DNA of 64,000 nt from Arthrobacter sp. ZGTC131. GTDB lineage: Bacteria; Actinomycetota; Actinomycetes; Actinomycetales; Micrococcaceae. Of the stretch, positions 8,083-15,182 are shown piece after piece. The notes under the pieces are model-generated. The model was not told the origin of the DNA and ran no database searches. It saw nothing but the letters and a program-made list of their open reading frames with translations. Within the stretch, counting starts at the first letter, position 1. Every line of letters starts with the position of its first letter. The stretch covers positions 310,001 through 374,000 of the forward strand of contig NZ_PJIK01000001.1 of NCBI RefSeq assembly GCF_002929275.1, read 5' to 3'. A program made the position numbers and the translations under genes.

Positions 8083-8550
8083 GTGTTCCGCATCCTCTTT
8101 CACACCCCTGAGATCCCCGGTAATACCGGCAACGCCATCCGCCTTGCCGCCATCACCGGCGCCGAACTCCACCTGGTGGAACCGCTAGGTTTCGACTTCT
8201 CGGACGCCAAGTTGCGCCGCGCCGGGCTGGACTACCACGACCTGGCGGTGGTGACGGTTCATCGTGACATTGAGGCCGCGTGGGAAGCCCTGCAGCCCGA
8301 GCGGGTGTTCGCCTTCACCTCCGACGGGGAGGTGTCCTATGCCGACGTTTCCTACCGGCCGGGCGACGTCCTGCTGTTCGGCCCGGAGTCCGTGGGACTG
8401 CCGGAACAGTTGAAGCACGACCCCCATGTCACGTCGAGGGTCCGGCTTCCCATGCTGCCGTCGCTGCGGTCCCTGAACCTGGCCAACGCCGCTTCCATCG
8501 CGGTGTATGAAGCCTGGCGCCAGCAGGGCTTCACCGGCGCCCAGCTCTGA
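8083..8550 (+). CDS. trmL: tRNA (cytidine/uridine-34-2'-O)-methyltransferase TrmL
   Basis: 155 aa SPOUT-fold enzyme that uses SAM to methylate the ribose at wobble position 34 of leucine tRNAs. It starts MFRILFHTPEIPGNTGNAIR, the canonical TrmL N-terminus. The knot motifs follow: LLFGPESVGLPEQL near residue 100 and LRSLNLANAASIAVYEAWRQ near residue 130. Length matches the family (about 155-160). GTG start placed by alignment of the N-terminal motif. Not obviously in an operon; a 270-bp gap separates it from sigK. Confidence 0.93.
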   Translation: MFRILFHTPEIPGNTGNAIRLAAITGAELHLVEPLGFDFSDAKLRRAGLDYHDLAVVTVHRDIEAAWEALQPERVFAFTSDGEVSYADVSYRPGDVLLFGPESVGLPEQLKHDPHVTSRVRLPMLPSLRSLNLANAASIAVYEAWRQQGFTGAQL

Positions 8551-8821
8551 CCGGAACGTTCCGGCGGCGCGCATAAGGCCGATGCCTAAGTAACCATGTA
8601 TCAATGTCGGCGCATCCGTCAGCATGCCGAAGTAAGTGCCTGCCCCCACCCATCCGGACCCGCTCGGGCGCCGAATCACTCCTGAGCAAATACCCGGGAT
8701 TGAGGAGCGGCAGGTGAAAACAGTACATACGGGCAGGACGGTACTACGTTTTGCCCGGCACGACAGTGCCGTATCCGGAACGGGTGCTCAACGATTCTCT
8801 TCCGGCGACCTATGCTTGACT
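8551..8821. other. Intergenic region upstream of sigK
   Basis: 271 bp with no gene I can support. Open frames here continue into sigK but do not look like the sigma factor. The right end holds a TATGCT box at 8811-8816, five bases before the in-frame GTG at 8822, a candidate promoter giving a (nearly) leaderless sigK mRNA. Confidence 0.4.
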
Positions 8822-8824
8822 GTG

Positions 8825-9430
8825 ATGGAAACTCCCAACGCGCCGAACTTTGGTGCCCCAGCGCCGCCCGGCACCGCCGTCGACCTTAACCGCCAGCTTG
8901 CAGCATTGCTGGAGCGGATAGCCGGCGGCGATCAGGCGTCCTTTGCCGAGTTCTACCAGCTCACCTCACGCCGCGTGTTCGGCATGGCCCGCAGGGTGCT
9001 GGTCGATCCGGAACTGAGCGAGGACGCTACGCAGGAGGTTTTCCTGCAGGTCTGGCAGAACGCCGCCAAGTTCGATCCCGCCAGCGGCAGCCCGCTGGCG
9101 TGGCTGATGACCATCTCGCACCGCCGCGCTGTGGACAAGGTCAGGTCGTCGCAGTCATCGACCGACCGCGAGGCCAAGTACGGTGCCAGCAGCCAGGACA
9201 TCGACCACGATTCCGTCTCCGATGAGGTGGGCAGCAGGCTCGAAGCCGAGGCCGTGGTGCGCTGCCTCGAGACCCTGACCGAGACACAGCAGGAATCCGT
9301 GCGGCTCGCCTACTACGGCGGCCTCACGTACCGCGAAGTCGCTGAAAAGCTCAACGCGGCCATACCGACCATCAAGTCCCGCATCCGCGACGGACTGATC
9401 CGATTGAAGACCTGTCTGGGGGTGAGCTGA
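8825..9430 (+). CDS. sigK: ECF RNA polymerase sigma factor SigK
   Basis: 201 aa. Sigma region 2 spans about residues 35-105 (ASFAEFYQLTSRRVFGMARR, the LSEDATQEVFLQVWQ core-binding helix, then AWLMTISHRRAVDKVR). Region 4 spans about residues 140-195 (TETQQESVRLAYYGGLTYRE and a PTIKSRIRDGLIRLK recognition helix). The next gene is an RskA-type anti-sigma factor, the Rv0445c/Rv0444c arrangement of mycobacteria, where SigK is held inactive at the membrane until the anti-sigma factor is cleaved. ATG 8825 and GTG 8822 are equally possible starts. The downstream genes are not clear regulon members. Confidence 0.87.
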   Translation: METPNAPNFGAPAPPGTAVDLNRQLAALLERIAGGDQASFAEFYQLTSRRVFGMARRVLVDPELSEDATQEVFLQVWQNAAKFDPASGSPLAWLMTISHRRAVDKVRSSQSSTDREAKYGASSQDIDHDSVSDEVGSRLEAEAVVRCLETLTETQQESVRLAYYGGLTYREVAEKLNAAIPTIKSRIRDGLIRLKTCLGVS

Positions 9431-9431
9431 A

Positions 9432-10277
9432 ATGACCAATACGAATGATGCACACGGCCGCCAGTTGCCCCGTGCCTTCGCCGCCGACATTTCGACTGAC
9501 CTTGCAGCGGGCCGCGCCGTCGAGCTCGCCGAGGTCTATGCGCTGGATGCCGTGAGTGACGCGGAACGCGAAGCCATCGAGGCCTATGTCAAAACCGCCC
9601 CGGAGACAGAACGCCAGTCCTTCAACGAGCGCGTCCGCCAGGCCAGGGAAACACTGGCCGCCACGTTCACTGCCGAGGAGGAGCCGCCGGCTGACCTGTT
9701 CGCGCGCATCGCGGCCCAGCTTCCGGCCCATCCCGCGACTGTCCGGGGGGACGCGCCTCCGGCGCCGGCGGCTGTGCCGCCCGTCACCGATCAGCTTTCC
9801 GCGGCGCGTGAACGCCGGGAGGTCCGACGCCGGACCGCCGGCATGCGGAACTGGCTGATCGGCGTTGCGGCTGCTGCCGTCATCGCGCTCGGCGGCGTGG
9901 GCGTCGGGGCGTATGTGGCCAACCAGAATGATCCGCTGACCCAGGTTCTTCAGGCACAGGACGTGCGCCAGGCCACCGTCGAGGTCAGCGGTGGAGGGAC
10001 GGCCATGGTGTCCATCTCGCCGTCCAGGGATGCGCTGGTTGTCCGGATGAAGGATGTTCCTCCCCCGCCGGAGGGCAAGGTCTACCAGATGTGGCTCATT
10101 CCGAAGGATGGCTCCACGCCTGTCTCGCAGGGCCTGATGGATGCGGAAGCATTGTCAAAACCTGCCGTGGTCAAGGGCATCCACTCGGCCGCTTCTTTGG
10201 GGATCACGGTGGAGCCGGTCGGCGGTTCCACAGCCCCGACTCTTCCCACGGTGGCAGCCGCGCCGCTCAACGCCTGA
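9432..10277 (+). CDS. rskA: Anti-sigma-K factor RskA-type membrane protein
   Basis: 281 aa. An N-terminal cytoplasmic anti-sigma domain (about residues 20-85, with AVELAEVYALDAVSDAEREA and ETERQSFNERVRQ) precedes one transmembrane helix near residues 140-162 (WLIGVAAAAVIALGGVGVGA). The outer C-terminal domain carries the RskA signature PPPPEGKVYQMWLIPKDG and GITVEPVGGSTAPT. It lacks a zinc-binding HXXXCXXC motif, as RskA proteins do. It binds SigK and releases it after regulated proteolysis of the membrane segment. The gene starts one base after the sigK stop, so the two are cotranscribed. Confidence 0.88.
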   Translation: MTNTNDAHGRQLPRAFAADISTDLAAGRAVELAEVYALDAVSDAEREAIEAYVKTAPETERQSFNERVRQARETLAATFTAEEEPPADLFARIAAQLPAHPATVRGDAPPAPAAVPPVTDQLSAARERREVRRRTAGMRNWLIGVAAAAVIALGGVGVGAYVANQNDPLTQVLQAQDVRQATVEVSGGGTAMVSISPSRDALVVRMKDVPPPPEGKVYQMWLIPKDGSTPVSQGLMDAEALSKPAVVKGIHSAASLGITVEPVGGSTAPTLPTVAAAPLNA

Positions 10278-10281
10278 GCAC

Positions 10282-10312
10282 TTGACGTTGACGTTACGTC
10301 AACTTCTACGCT
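10282..10312 (+). promoter_or_regulatory. MerR-type promoter/operator of the TipA-like regulator
   Basis: -35 TTGACG (10282-10287), 19-bp spacer, -10 TACGCT (10307-10312). The spacer contains the palindrome GTTGACG-TTA-CGTCAAC (10287-10303). Long 19-20 bp spacers with a central dyad are the hallmark of promoters untwisted by MerR-family activators. The -10 ends six bases before the ATG at 10319, so the transcript should be leaderless. Autoregulation by the downstream gene is the natural reading. Confidence 0.78.
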
Positions 10313-10318
10313 GGAGTC

Positions 10319-11092
10319 ATGAAGCAGGAAGAAGTCCCCAGCTGGTCCATCGCCGAACTGGCGAAGCTGAGCCGGGTTTCTTCGAGGACGCTGCGGCACT
10401 ATCACCAGCTGGGGCTGCTGGCGCCCGCCTACACCGGGCACAACGGCTACCGCTATTACAGGCGGACCGAGCTGCTGCGCCTGCAGCGGATCCTGCTTCT
10501 CCGCGAACTTGGCCTGGGGCTCGAAACCATCGGCGAGGTTCTGAACGGCCAGACTAACCAGCTGGATGCACTTGGCGTGCACCGGAAATGGCTGCTGGCT
10601 GAACGCGACCGTCTGGACCGGATGGCCCGGACCGTCGAGGCAACCATTTCGGCACTGCAGCAAGGAGACGCCATGTCCGGCGAGGATATTTTTAAGGACT
10701 TCGACAGCAACCCGTACGAGGACGAGGCCCGCCAGCGGTGGGGCGACAAAGCCGTGGAGGACAGCAAGGCCCGGCATGCGGCCATGGGGGATGCCGAAAA
10801 GCGGGACTTCCTTGCTGAAGCAGAGGCAATCAACCAGGAACTCGCCGACTGCCTGGACGCCGGCCTGCCGGCCGACGACGCGCGCGTACAGGCCGCCGTC
10901 GAACGCCATTATCGCTGGGTCTGCGTGAGCTGGACGCCCGACGCGGACAGCTACGTGGGCCTGGGCCGGATGTACGTCGAGGATCCGCGGTTCACGGCCT
11001 TCTACGAGAAAAGCCGCGCAGGCCTTGCCCCCTACCTGCTGGAGGGAATCAAGGTCTACGCGGCGTCACGCCTCAGCCCGGCAGCGGGCTGA
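10319..11092 (+). CDS. MerR-family regulator with TipAS antibiotic-recognition domain
   Basis: 257 aa. Residues 8-80 are a MerR winged helix (WSIAELAKLSRVSSRTLRHY, NGYRYYRRTELLRLQRILLL), residues 80-120 the dimerising coiled coil. From about residue 130 the TipAS fold follows (DFDSNPYEDEARQRWGDKAV, AAVERHYRWVCVSWTPDADS, YVGLGRMYVEDPRF), which in Streptomyces TipA traps thiopeptide and other cyclic peptide antibiotics. The protein should therefore activate transcription on binding an amphiphilic drug. The only promoter of MerR type I can see is its own. A short in-frame isoform such as TipAS could start at the internal ATG near 10673. Confidence 0.88.
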   Translation: MKQEEVPSWSIAELAKLSRVSSRTLRHYHQLGLLAPAYTGHNGYRYYRRTELLRLQRILLLRELGLGLETIGEVLNGQTNQLDALGVHRKWLLAERDRLDRMARTVEATISALQQGDAMSGEDIFKDFDSNPYEDEARQRWGDKAVEDSKARHAAMGDAEKRDFLAEAEAINQELADCLDAGLPADDARVQAAVERHYRWVCVSWTPDADSYVGLGRMYVEDPRFTAFYEKSRAGLAPYLLEGIKVYAASRLSPAAG

Positions 11093-11215
11093 GGCACGTC
11101 CCCTGGGTCGAGGGCTGGCTGGCCGCGGTTTTCGAAAGCGTGCGTCAAAGCGACGAGGAGCAGCACGCGTGAAAACTGGGGCTCGCCAACCCCCTGGCAG
11201 GCAGCTGCCCGGCCG

Positions 11216-11698
11216 CTAAATCACCAGCGACAAGGGCATGCGGGAGCGCTGTGTAACCAGCACCACGACGGGGAGCAGCAGCACCAGGCCGATCTCGAAG
11301 AACATCGGCAGGCCGATGATCACGGCCACGAGCGTGATGGACCACACCACCTTGTTCCCGCTTGCCTTGTCCAGCAGGGTGTCCACCACCCGATGGCCCC
11401 GCGGAGTCCGCCAGGAGCTTGCCCAGCATGGCGCCCCGGGCGATCAGCAGGCTGACTTCCTTAAGGACGCCGCCCACTCCTTCCTCGAAGTTGGTGATGA
11501 TCTAGGGCAGCTCCACGCCGGATGCCAGGCCCACGAAGGCCGAGCCCAACACGAGTGCGAGGAACGGGTGCAGCTTGAGCTTGGCGATCAGCACCACGAT
11601 GAGGGCGATGCCGAGGCCAGCTACGACCAGCAGTGGGTGTCGTGGCCTGTCCAGCCTTCGACGGCAGCAGGAAGCTGCGTTGCAATGCGAGAGTTCAA
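11216..11698 (-). pseudogene. gntP: Decayed gluconate permease gene (gntP)
   Basis: Reverse-strand reading from TTG 11698 gives the GntP N-terminus (QLPAAVEGWTGHDT), then jumps frame to LLVVAGLGIALIVVLIAKLK and SAFVGLASGVEL, meets an in-frame TAG (near 11502), continues as GVGGVLKEVSLLIARGAMLG, and shifts again before VVDTLLDKASGNKVVW and GLPMFFEIGLVLLLPVVVLV. It stops at 11216. So there is one nonsense mutation, at least two frameshifts, and loss of roughly the C-terminal two thirds of a protein normally about 450 aa. It follows gntK on the same strand, the usual gntK-gntP order. Nothing recognisable remains between 11093 and 11215. Confidence 0.85.
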
Positions 11699-11707
11699 GA
11701 TAAATTC

Positions 11708-12247
11708 CTAGTTCTGATCCGGAGCGGCGGAGGCAGCTGCGAGATTCAGTCGTTCAATGATTTCCTGGGCCTCTTCGGCCGGGGTGGCCGTGACGCACAG
11801 GGAGATGTAGTTCTCATCCTCGGTGGGCTTTTCCAGCGCCTCGAACTGCGATTCGAGGAGCGCCGGCGGCATGAAGTGTCCGTGCCGGGAGGCAAGCCGG
11901 CCCGAGATGCTGTCCTTGCTGCCCTGGAGAAACACGAACACCACGTTCTCGCCGCGAAGAATATCGCGGTAGCGCCTCTTGAGCGCCGAGCATGTAATGA
12001 CCCCCGGGATGCCTGATTGGGTGTGTTGCCGGATCCAGTCCGCAATGGTTTCCAGCCAGGGCAACCGGTCCTCGTCGGTCAGCGGCTCCCCGGCCTGCAT
12101 CTTGGTCACGTTCCGCACCGGATGCAGGTCGTCGCCTTCGGCGAGATCCCATCCGAGCCTGCCGGCAACAACGCCGGCCACTGTCGATTTTCCGGATCCT
12201 GAGACGCCCATGATCACCAGGACCGGCTGCTGTGCAGTCTTCGCCAT
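11708..12247 (-). CDS. gntK: Gluconokinase GntK
   Basis: 179 aa. Phosphorylates D-gluconate to 6-phosphogluconate with ATP, feeding the pentose phosphate pathway. The P-loop is VIMGVSGSGKSTVAG at residues 12-26, followed by LAEGDDLHPVRNVTKMQAGE (substrate site) and VITCSALKRRYRDILR. Family length is about 165-180. ATG 12247 is used; an adjacent TTG at 12250 is the other option. GGAAGG lies nine bases upstream. The cognate permease next to it is a pseudogene, so gluconate entry would need another transporter. Confidence 0.92.
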   Translation of the reverse strand: MAKTAQQPVLVIMGVSGSGKSTVAGVVAGRLGWDLAEGDDLHPVRNVTKMQAGEPLTDEDRLPWLETIADWIRQHTQSGIPGVITCSALKRRYRDILRGENVVFVFLQGSKDSISGRLASRHGHFMPPALLESQFEALEKPTEDENYISLCVTATPAEEAQEIIERLNLAAASAAPDQN

Positions 12248-12267
12248 CAAAGTCTGCCTTCCCTAAT

Positions 12268-12278
12268 AAATATGATTT
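12268..12278. promoter_or_regulatory. AT-rich dyad upstream of gntK
   Basis: AAATATGATTT, near-palindromic, within a short AT-rich stretch (12263-12281) just upstream of the gntK start. Could be part of the promoter or an operator for a GntR-type regulator. No regulator is encoded nearby, so this is tentative. Confidence 0.3.
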
Positions 12279-12320
12279 AAACAGAGGCCAGCTTATGACA
12301 GGCATTACATTGAGGCAATC

Positions 12321-13100
12321 CTAGAAGCCCGCGATCGTGCCCGGGCCGTTGATTGTTACAACGTGGAACGCCTCCGCGCTCCGCCCGTCCGGGAGTCCCC
12401 CTCGGCGCGCGTTCACGTGCATTCCGTTCCGCACCGCCGCTTCCATGGCGTCGACGTCGGGATGCTGGCTGACGTGGACGTGGATCGCCGCGAGCTTGCT
12501 GTCCACATGCTCCGTTACATCGATGAAGTGGTTTTCGCGTTCCTCCGGCCCGGCGTAGAGCCACAGCCACGGCACTTTGTAGGCCGCCAGGCCGGATTCG
12601 GCGAGCTCCGGGTACGCATACGGGTTTTCCACGGCCGGATAAACGGCCCGGGTCACTGCCTCCCCGACCGCCAGGTGGTCCGGGTGGCTCTTCTGGATGC
12701 GGTTCCAGTTGCGTTCCGGATGCATGGAAAGCACGACGTCGGGCCGGATTTCGCGGATCAGCTTCACCACTCCCCACATGACCTGGTGGTTCGGTTCCAG
12801 GAACCCGTCCCGCTCATGGAGGTAGTGGATGTCGGTGACGCCGACGAGCGCGGCGGCACGCTGCTGCTCGGCGGCCCGCATGGCGATGATTTCGGCCCGG
12901 TGGGCGGGCTCGAAACCGCCGGCGTCGCCGTCGGTCATGATGCAGTAGCTCACGTCGACGCCGGCTGCCGTCCACGCGGCGATGGTCCCCGCCGCGCCAA
13001 AGTCGATATCGTCCGGATGGGCGGCGAAACAGAGCACCCGCTCAACCCGGTGCTTGTCCGGGTTGAACGGGCTCTGTGCTGGAGCAGTGTACGAGGTCAA
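12321..13100 (-). CDS. PIG-L family N-acetyl-glucosaminyl-type deacetylase
   Basis: 259 aa zinc-dependent deacetylase of the LmbE/PIG-L fold. Metal-binding motif CFAAHPDDIDFGAAGTIAAW near residue 25 and the partner KSHPDHLAVGEAV near residue 130 are intact. Relatives deacetylate GlcNAc-inositol (MshB), mycothiol conjugates (Mca) or other N-acetyl sugars; the exact substrate here cannot be read from sequence. TTG start at 13100 is inferred: the etfA stop is at 13105 and the conserved domain begins soon after, while longer frames would overlap etfA. It lies directly downstream of etfBA and may be cotranscribed. Confidence 0.83.
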   Translation of the reverse strand: MTSYTAPAQSPFNPDKHRVERVLCFAAHPDDIDFGAAGTIAAWTAAGVDVSYCIMTDGDAGGFEPAHRAEIIAMRAAEQQRAAALVGVTDIHYLHERDGFLEPNHQVMWGVVKLIREIRPDVVLSMHPERNWNRIQKSHPDHLAVGEAVTRAVYPAVENPYAYPELAESGLAAYKVPWLWLYAGPEERENHFIDVTEHVDSKLAAIHVHVSQHPDVDAMEAAVRNGMHVNARRGGLPDGRSAEAFHVVTINGPGTIAGF

Positions 13101-13104
13101 GGAC

Positions 13105-14058
13105 TCAGCCCTTGCGCTTCTTGATTTCTTCCGTCGCCTGCGGCAGGACCTGGAAGAGGTCACCGACGATGCCGAAGTCGGCGATTTCAAAGACCGGCGA
13201 TTCCGCGTCCTTGTTCACGGCCACGATCACCTTCGCCGTTTGCATCCCGGCCTTCTGCTGGATGGCGCCTGAGATGCCGGCCGAAATATACAGCTGCGGG
13301 GAGATGGTCTTGCCGGTCTGGCCCACCTGGGCATCGTGGCTGATCCAGCCGGCGTCCGTTGCCGCCCGCGATGCGCCCACGGCCGCACCCAGTGCGTCCG
13401 CCAGCTCCTCCACTGGGCCGAAGTCGCCGTCGAGCCCGCGTCCGCCAGCCACCACGATCCGCGCGTCGGTGAGGTCCGGGCGGCCGCTGGCGACCTTCTG
13501 TTCCCGGGCCGTGATGCGCGCCGCCGAAGCGGTTGCGTCAGCAGGTACTTCGACCGTCACCGTTTCGGGGGCGCTGGGCGCCGCTGCCGGCTCAGGCGTC
13601 ACGCTGTTTGCCTTGACAGTGAGCACCGTGAGCGGGGTGGTCGCCTTCGCCGCGGTGTTGTACGAGCCGGCCAGCACCGATTTGTGGGCGGTGCGGTCGG
13701 CGTCGACGGCAACGACGTCGGTAATGACGCCCGCGCCCAGCCGGATGCCGAGCCTTGCGGCGACTTCCTTGCCTTCGGGTGAATTTTCCACCAGCACGGT
13801 GGTAGCTCCGGACTTGTTCACGGCCGCGGCCAGGTAGGCGGCCTTGGGCGCTACGAGGAAGTCGTCCAGGTCCTGCGCCGAGGGCCGGAACACGGCGGTG
13901 ACGCCGTGGGCACCCAGGGCGGCTGCAACATCGTCGTGCAGTTCGCCGTTCAAGGCGACGGCGGGTTCCCCAAGGGAACGCGCGATGGTGAGCAGTTCCA
14001 GGCTGCTCTTCTTCAGAGCCTGGCCCGGGTTGTCAATGAATACGAGTACGTTTGCCAT
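13105..14058 (-). CDS. etfA: Electron transfer flavoprotein subunit alpha
   Basis: 317 aa. Pairs with EtfB to carry electrons from acyl-CoA and other dehydrogenases to the quinone pool. The C-terminal FAD-binding domain is clear: IVVAGGRGLDGDFGPVEEL near residue 200, GASRAATDAGWISHDAQVGQ near residue 230, GQTGKTISPQLYISAGISGA and a VNKDAESPVFEIADFGIVGD end. The N-terminal domain is ordinary for the family. It starts 15 bp after etfB, with AGAGGG upstream of the ATG, so the two form an operon. Confidence 0.96.
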   Translation of the reverse strand: MANVLVFIDNPGQALKKSSLELLTIARSLGEPAVALNGELHDDVAAALGAHGVTAVFRPSAQDLDDFLVAPKAAYLAAAVNKSGATTVLVENSPEGKEVAARLGIRLGAGVITDVVAVDADRTAHKSVLAGSYNTAAKATTPLTVLTVKANSVTPEPAAAPSAPETVTVEVPADATASAARITAREQKVASGRPDLTDARIVVAGGRGLDGDFGPVEELADALGAAVGASRAATDAGWISHDAQVGQTGKTISPQLYISAGISGAIQQKAGMQTAKVIVAVNKDAESPVFEIADFGIVGDLFQVLPQATEEIKKRKG

Positions 14059-14073
14059 GTGGTGTGATCCCTC

Positions 14074-14874
14074 TTAGAGCAGCTTCTGGGCGGCCAGGAA
14101 GTCGACCAGCTTGATGCCGGCGTCGCCTTCGTCGGTGATGATCGTGCCTGCGGTGCGCGGCGGGCGCTCCTCGGCCGACGTCACGGTGGTCCAGGATCCG
14201 GCGTGGCCCACCTGGGCGGGATCCACTCCAACGTCCGCCAGCGACAGCGTGGTGATGCTCTTGCGCTTGGCAGCGATGATGCCCTTGAAGTTGGGGTAGC
14301 GGGGTTCGTTGATCTGGTCCGTCACCGACACCACCGCGGGCAGGGGGGCCTCGACCGTCTCCGAGTGCGTGTCGGCGTCGCGGCGGGCCGTGATGCGTCC
14401 CCCGTCGACGTCCAAGGAGGATGCGAAGGTCACCTGGGGAAGCCCCAGCCGCTCGGCAAGCTGGGCCGGCACGAGCGACGTTTCGCCGTCGGTGGAGGCC
14501 ATGCCGGTCAGGACGAGGTCCACCGGGCCGTCCGCGCCGATGTGGCGGATCGCGGCCGCGAGTGCCAGGGACGTGGCGGCGGCGTCGGATCCGGCCAGTG
14601 CCTGATCCGTGAGGTGAACGCCTTCGGAAGCTCCGATCTGGAGGGACTTCTTGATGGCATTCACGGCGCCGGCCGGGCCCATGCTGAGGGCGATGACCTT
14701 GTTGCCCGCTTTGCTTCCGCCGCGCGCTTCGGTCAGCTGCAGGGCCGCTTCCAGGGCGTATTCATCCAGCTCGGACAGAATGCTCTCGTCGCGGTCCGTG
14801 GTGTGGCCCTCGCCGCTGAGGTGCCGGTCAAACTGGGCGTCCGGCACATGCTTGACCAGGACGATGATCTTCAA
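14074..14874 (-). CDS. etfB: Electron transfer flavoprotein subunit beta
   Basis: 266 aa from a TTG start giving MKIIVLVKHVPDAQFDRHLS, the usual N-terminus; the in-frame GTG at 14886 would add four residues and lies over the likely ribosome binding site GGAAGAG. Family signature segments include DEYALEAALQLTEARGG, IALSMGPAGAVNAIKKSLQI and the VLTGMASTDGETSLVPAQLA AMP-binding region. Binds AMP and docks with EtfA. First gene of the etfBA operon; no etf-quinone oxidoreductase gene is seen in the window. Confidence 0.95.
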   Translation of the reverse strand: MKIIVLVKHVPDAQFDRHLSGEGHTTDRDESILSELDEYALEAALQLTEARGGSKAGNKVIALSMGPAGAVNAIKKSLQIGASEGVHLTDQALAGSDAAATSLALAAAIRHIGADGPVDLVLTGMASTDGETSLVPAQLAERLGLPQVTFASSLDVDGGRITARRDADTHSETVEAPLPAVVSVTDQINEPRYPNFKGIIAAKRKSITTLSLADVGVDPAQVGHAGSWTTVTSAEERPPRTAGTIITDEGDAGIKLVDFLAAQKLL

Positions 14875-15058
14875 TGTCTCTTCCACTGTATTTACAGCAG
14901 CCTTCCATGCTTGTGGATAGCCAGCCGGGTGAGGTCATGGCCGCGGAACGCCCGGGATACGGGTAGCTCCTAGCTAACCATATAGGGGCGGCCCGATGCC
15001 GCCCCGTTAACGCCTATGTCAGGGCCGCCAGAGGGAGGGCAGCCAAATTCTTCCGAGC

Positions 15059-15114
15059 ACGACGGCGGGCCGCACCTCCCTGTCGATACTCCGGGAGGTG
15101 CGGCCCGCCGTCGT
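15059..15114. terminator. 22-bp perfect hairpin downstream of htrA
   Basis: Arms 15059-15080 and 15093-15114 pair perfectly around a 12-nt loop. It lies 69 bp after the htrA stop in the direction of transcription and upstream of etfB, so it should end htrA transcripts and insulate etfBA. There is only a weak T-rich tract (GAATTT) beyond it. Confidence 0.7.
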
Positions 15115-15182
15115 CACTGCCGCCTGTCTGCTGCGTACCTGCGCTGCCGTTCTGCGGCTGCGCTACGGTTCCGTGCCTGGGC

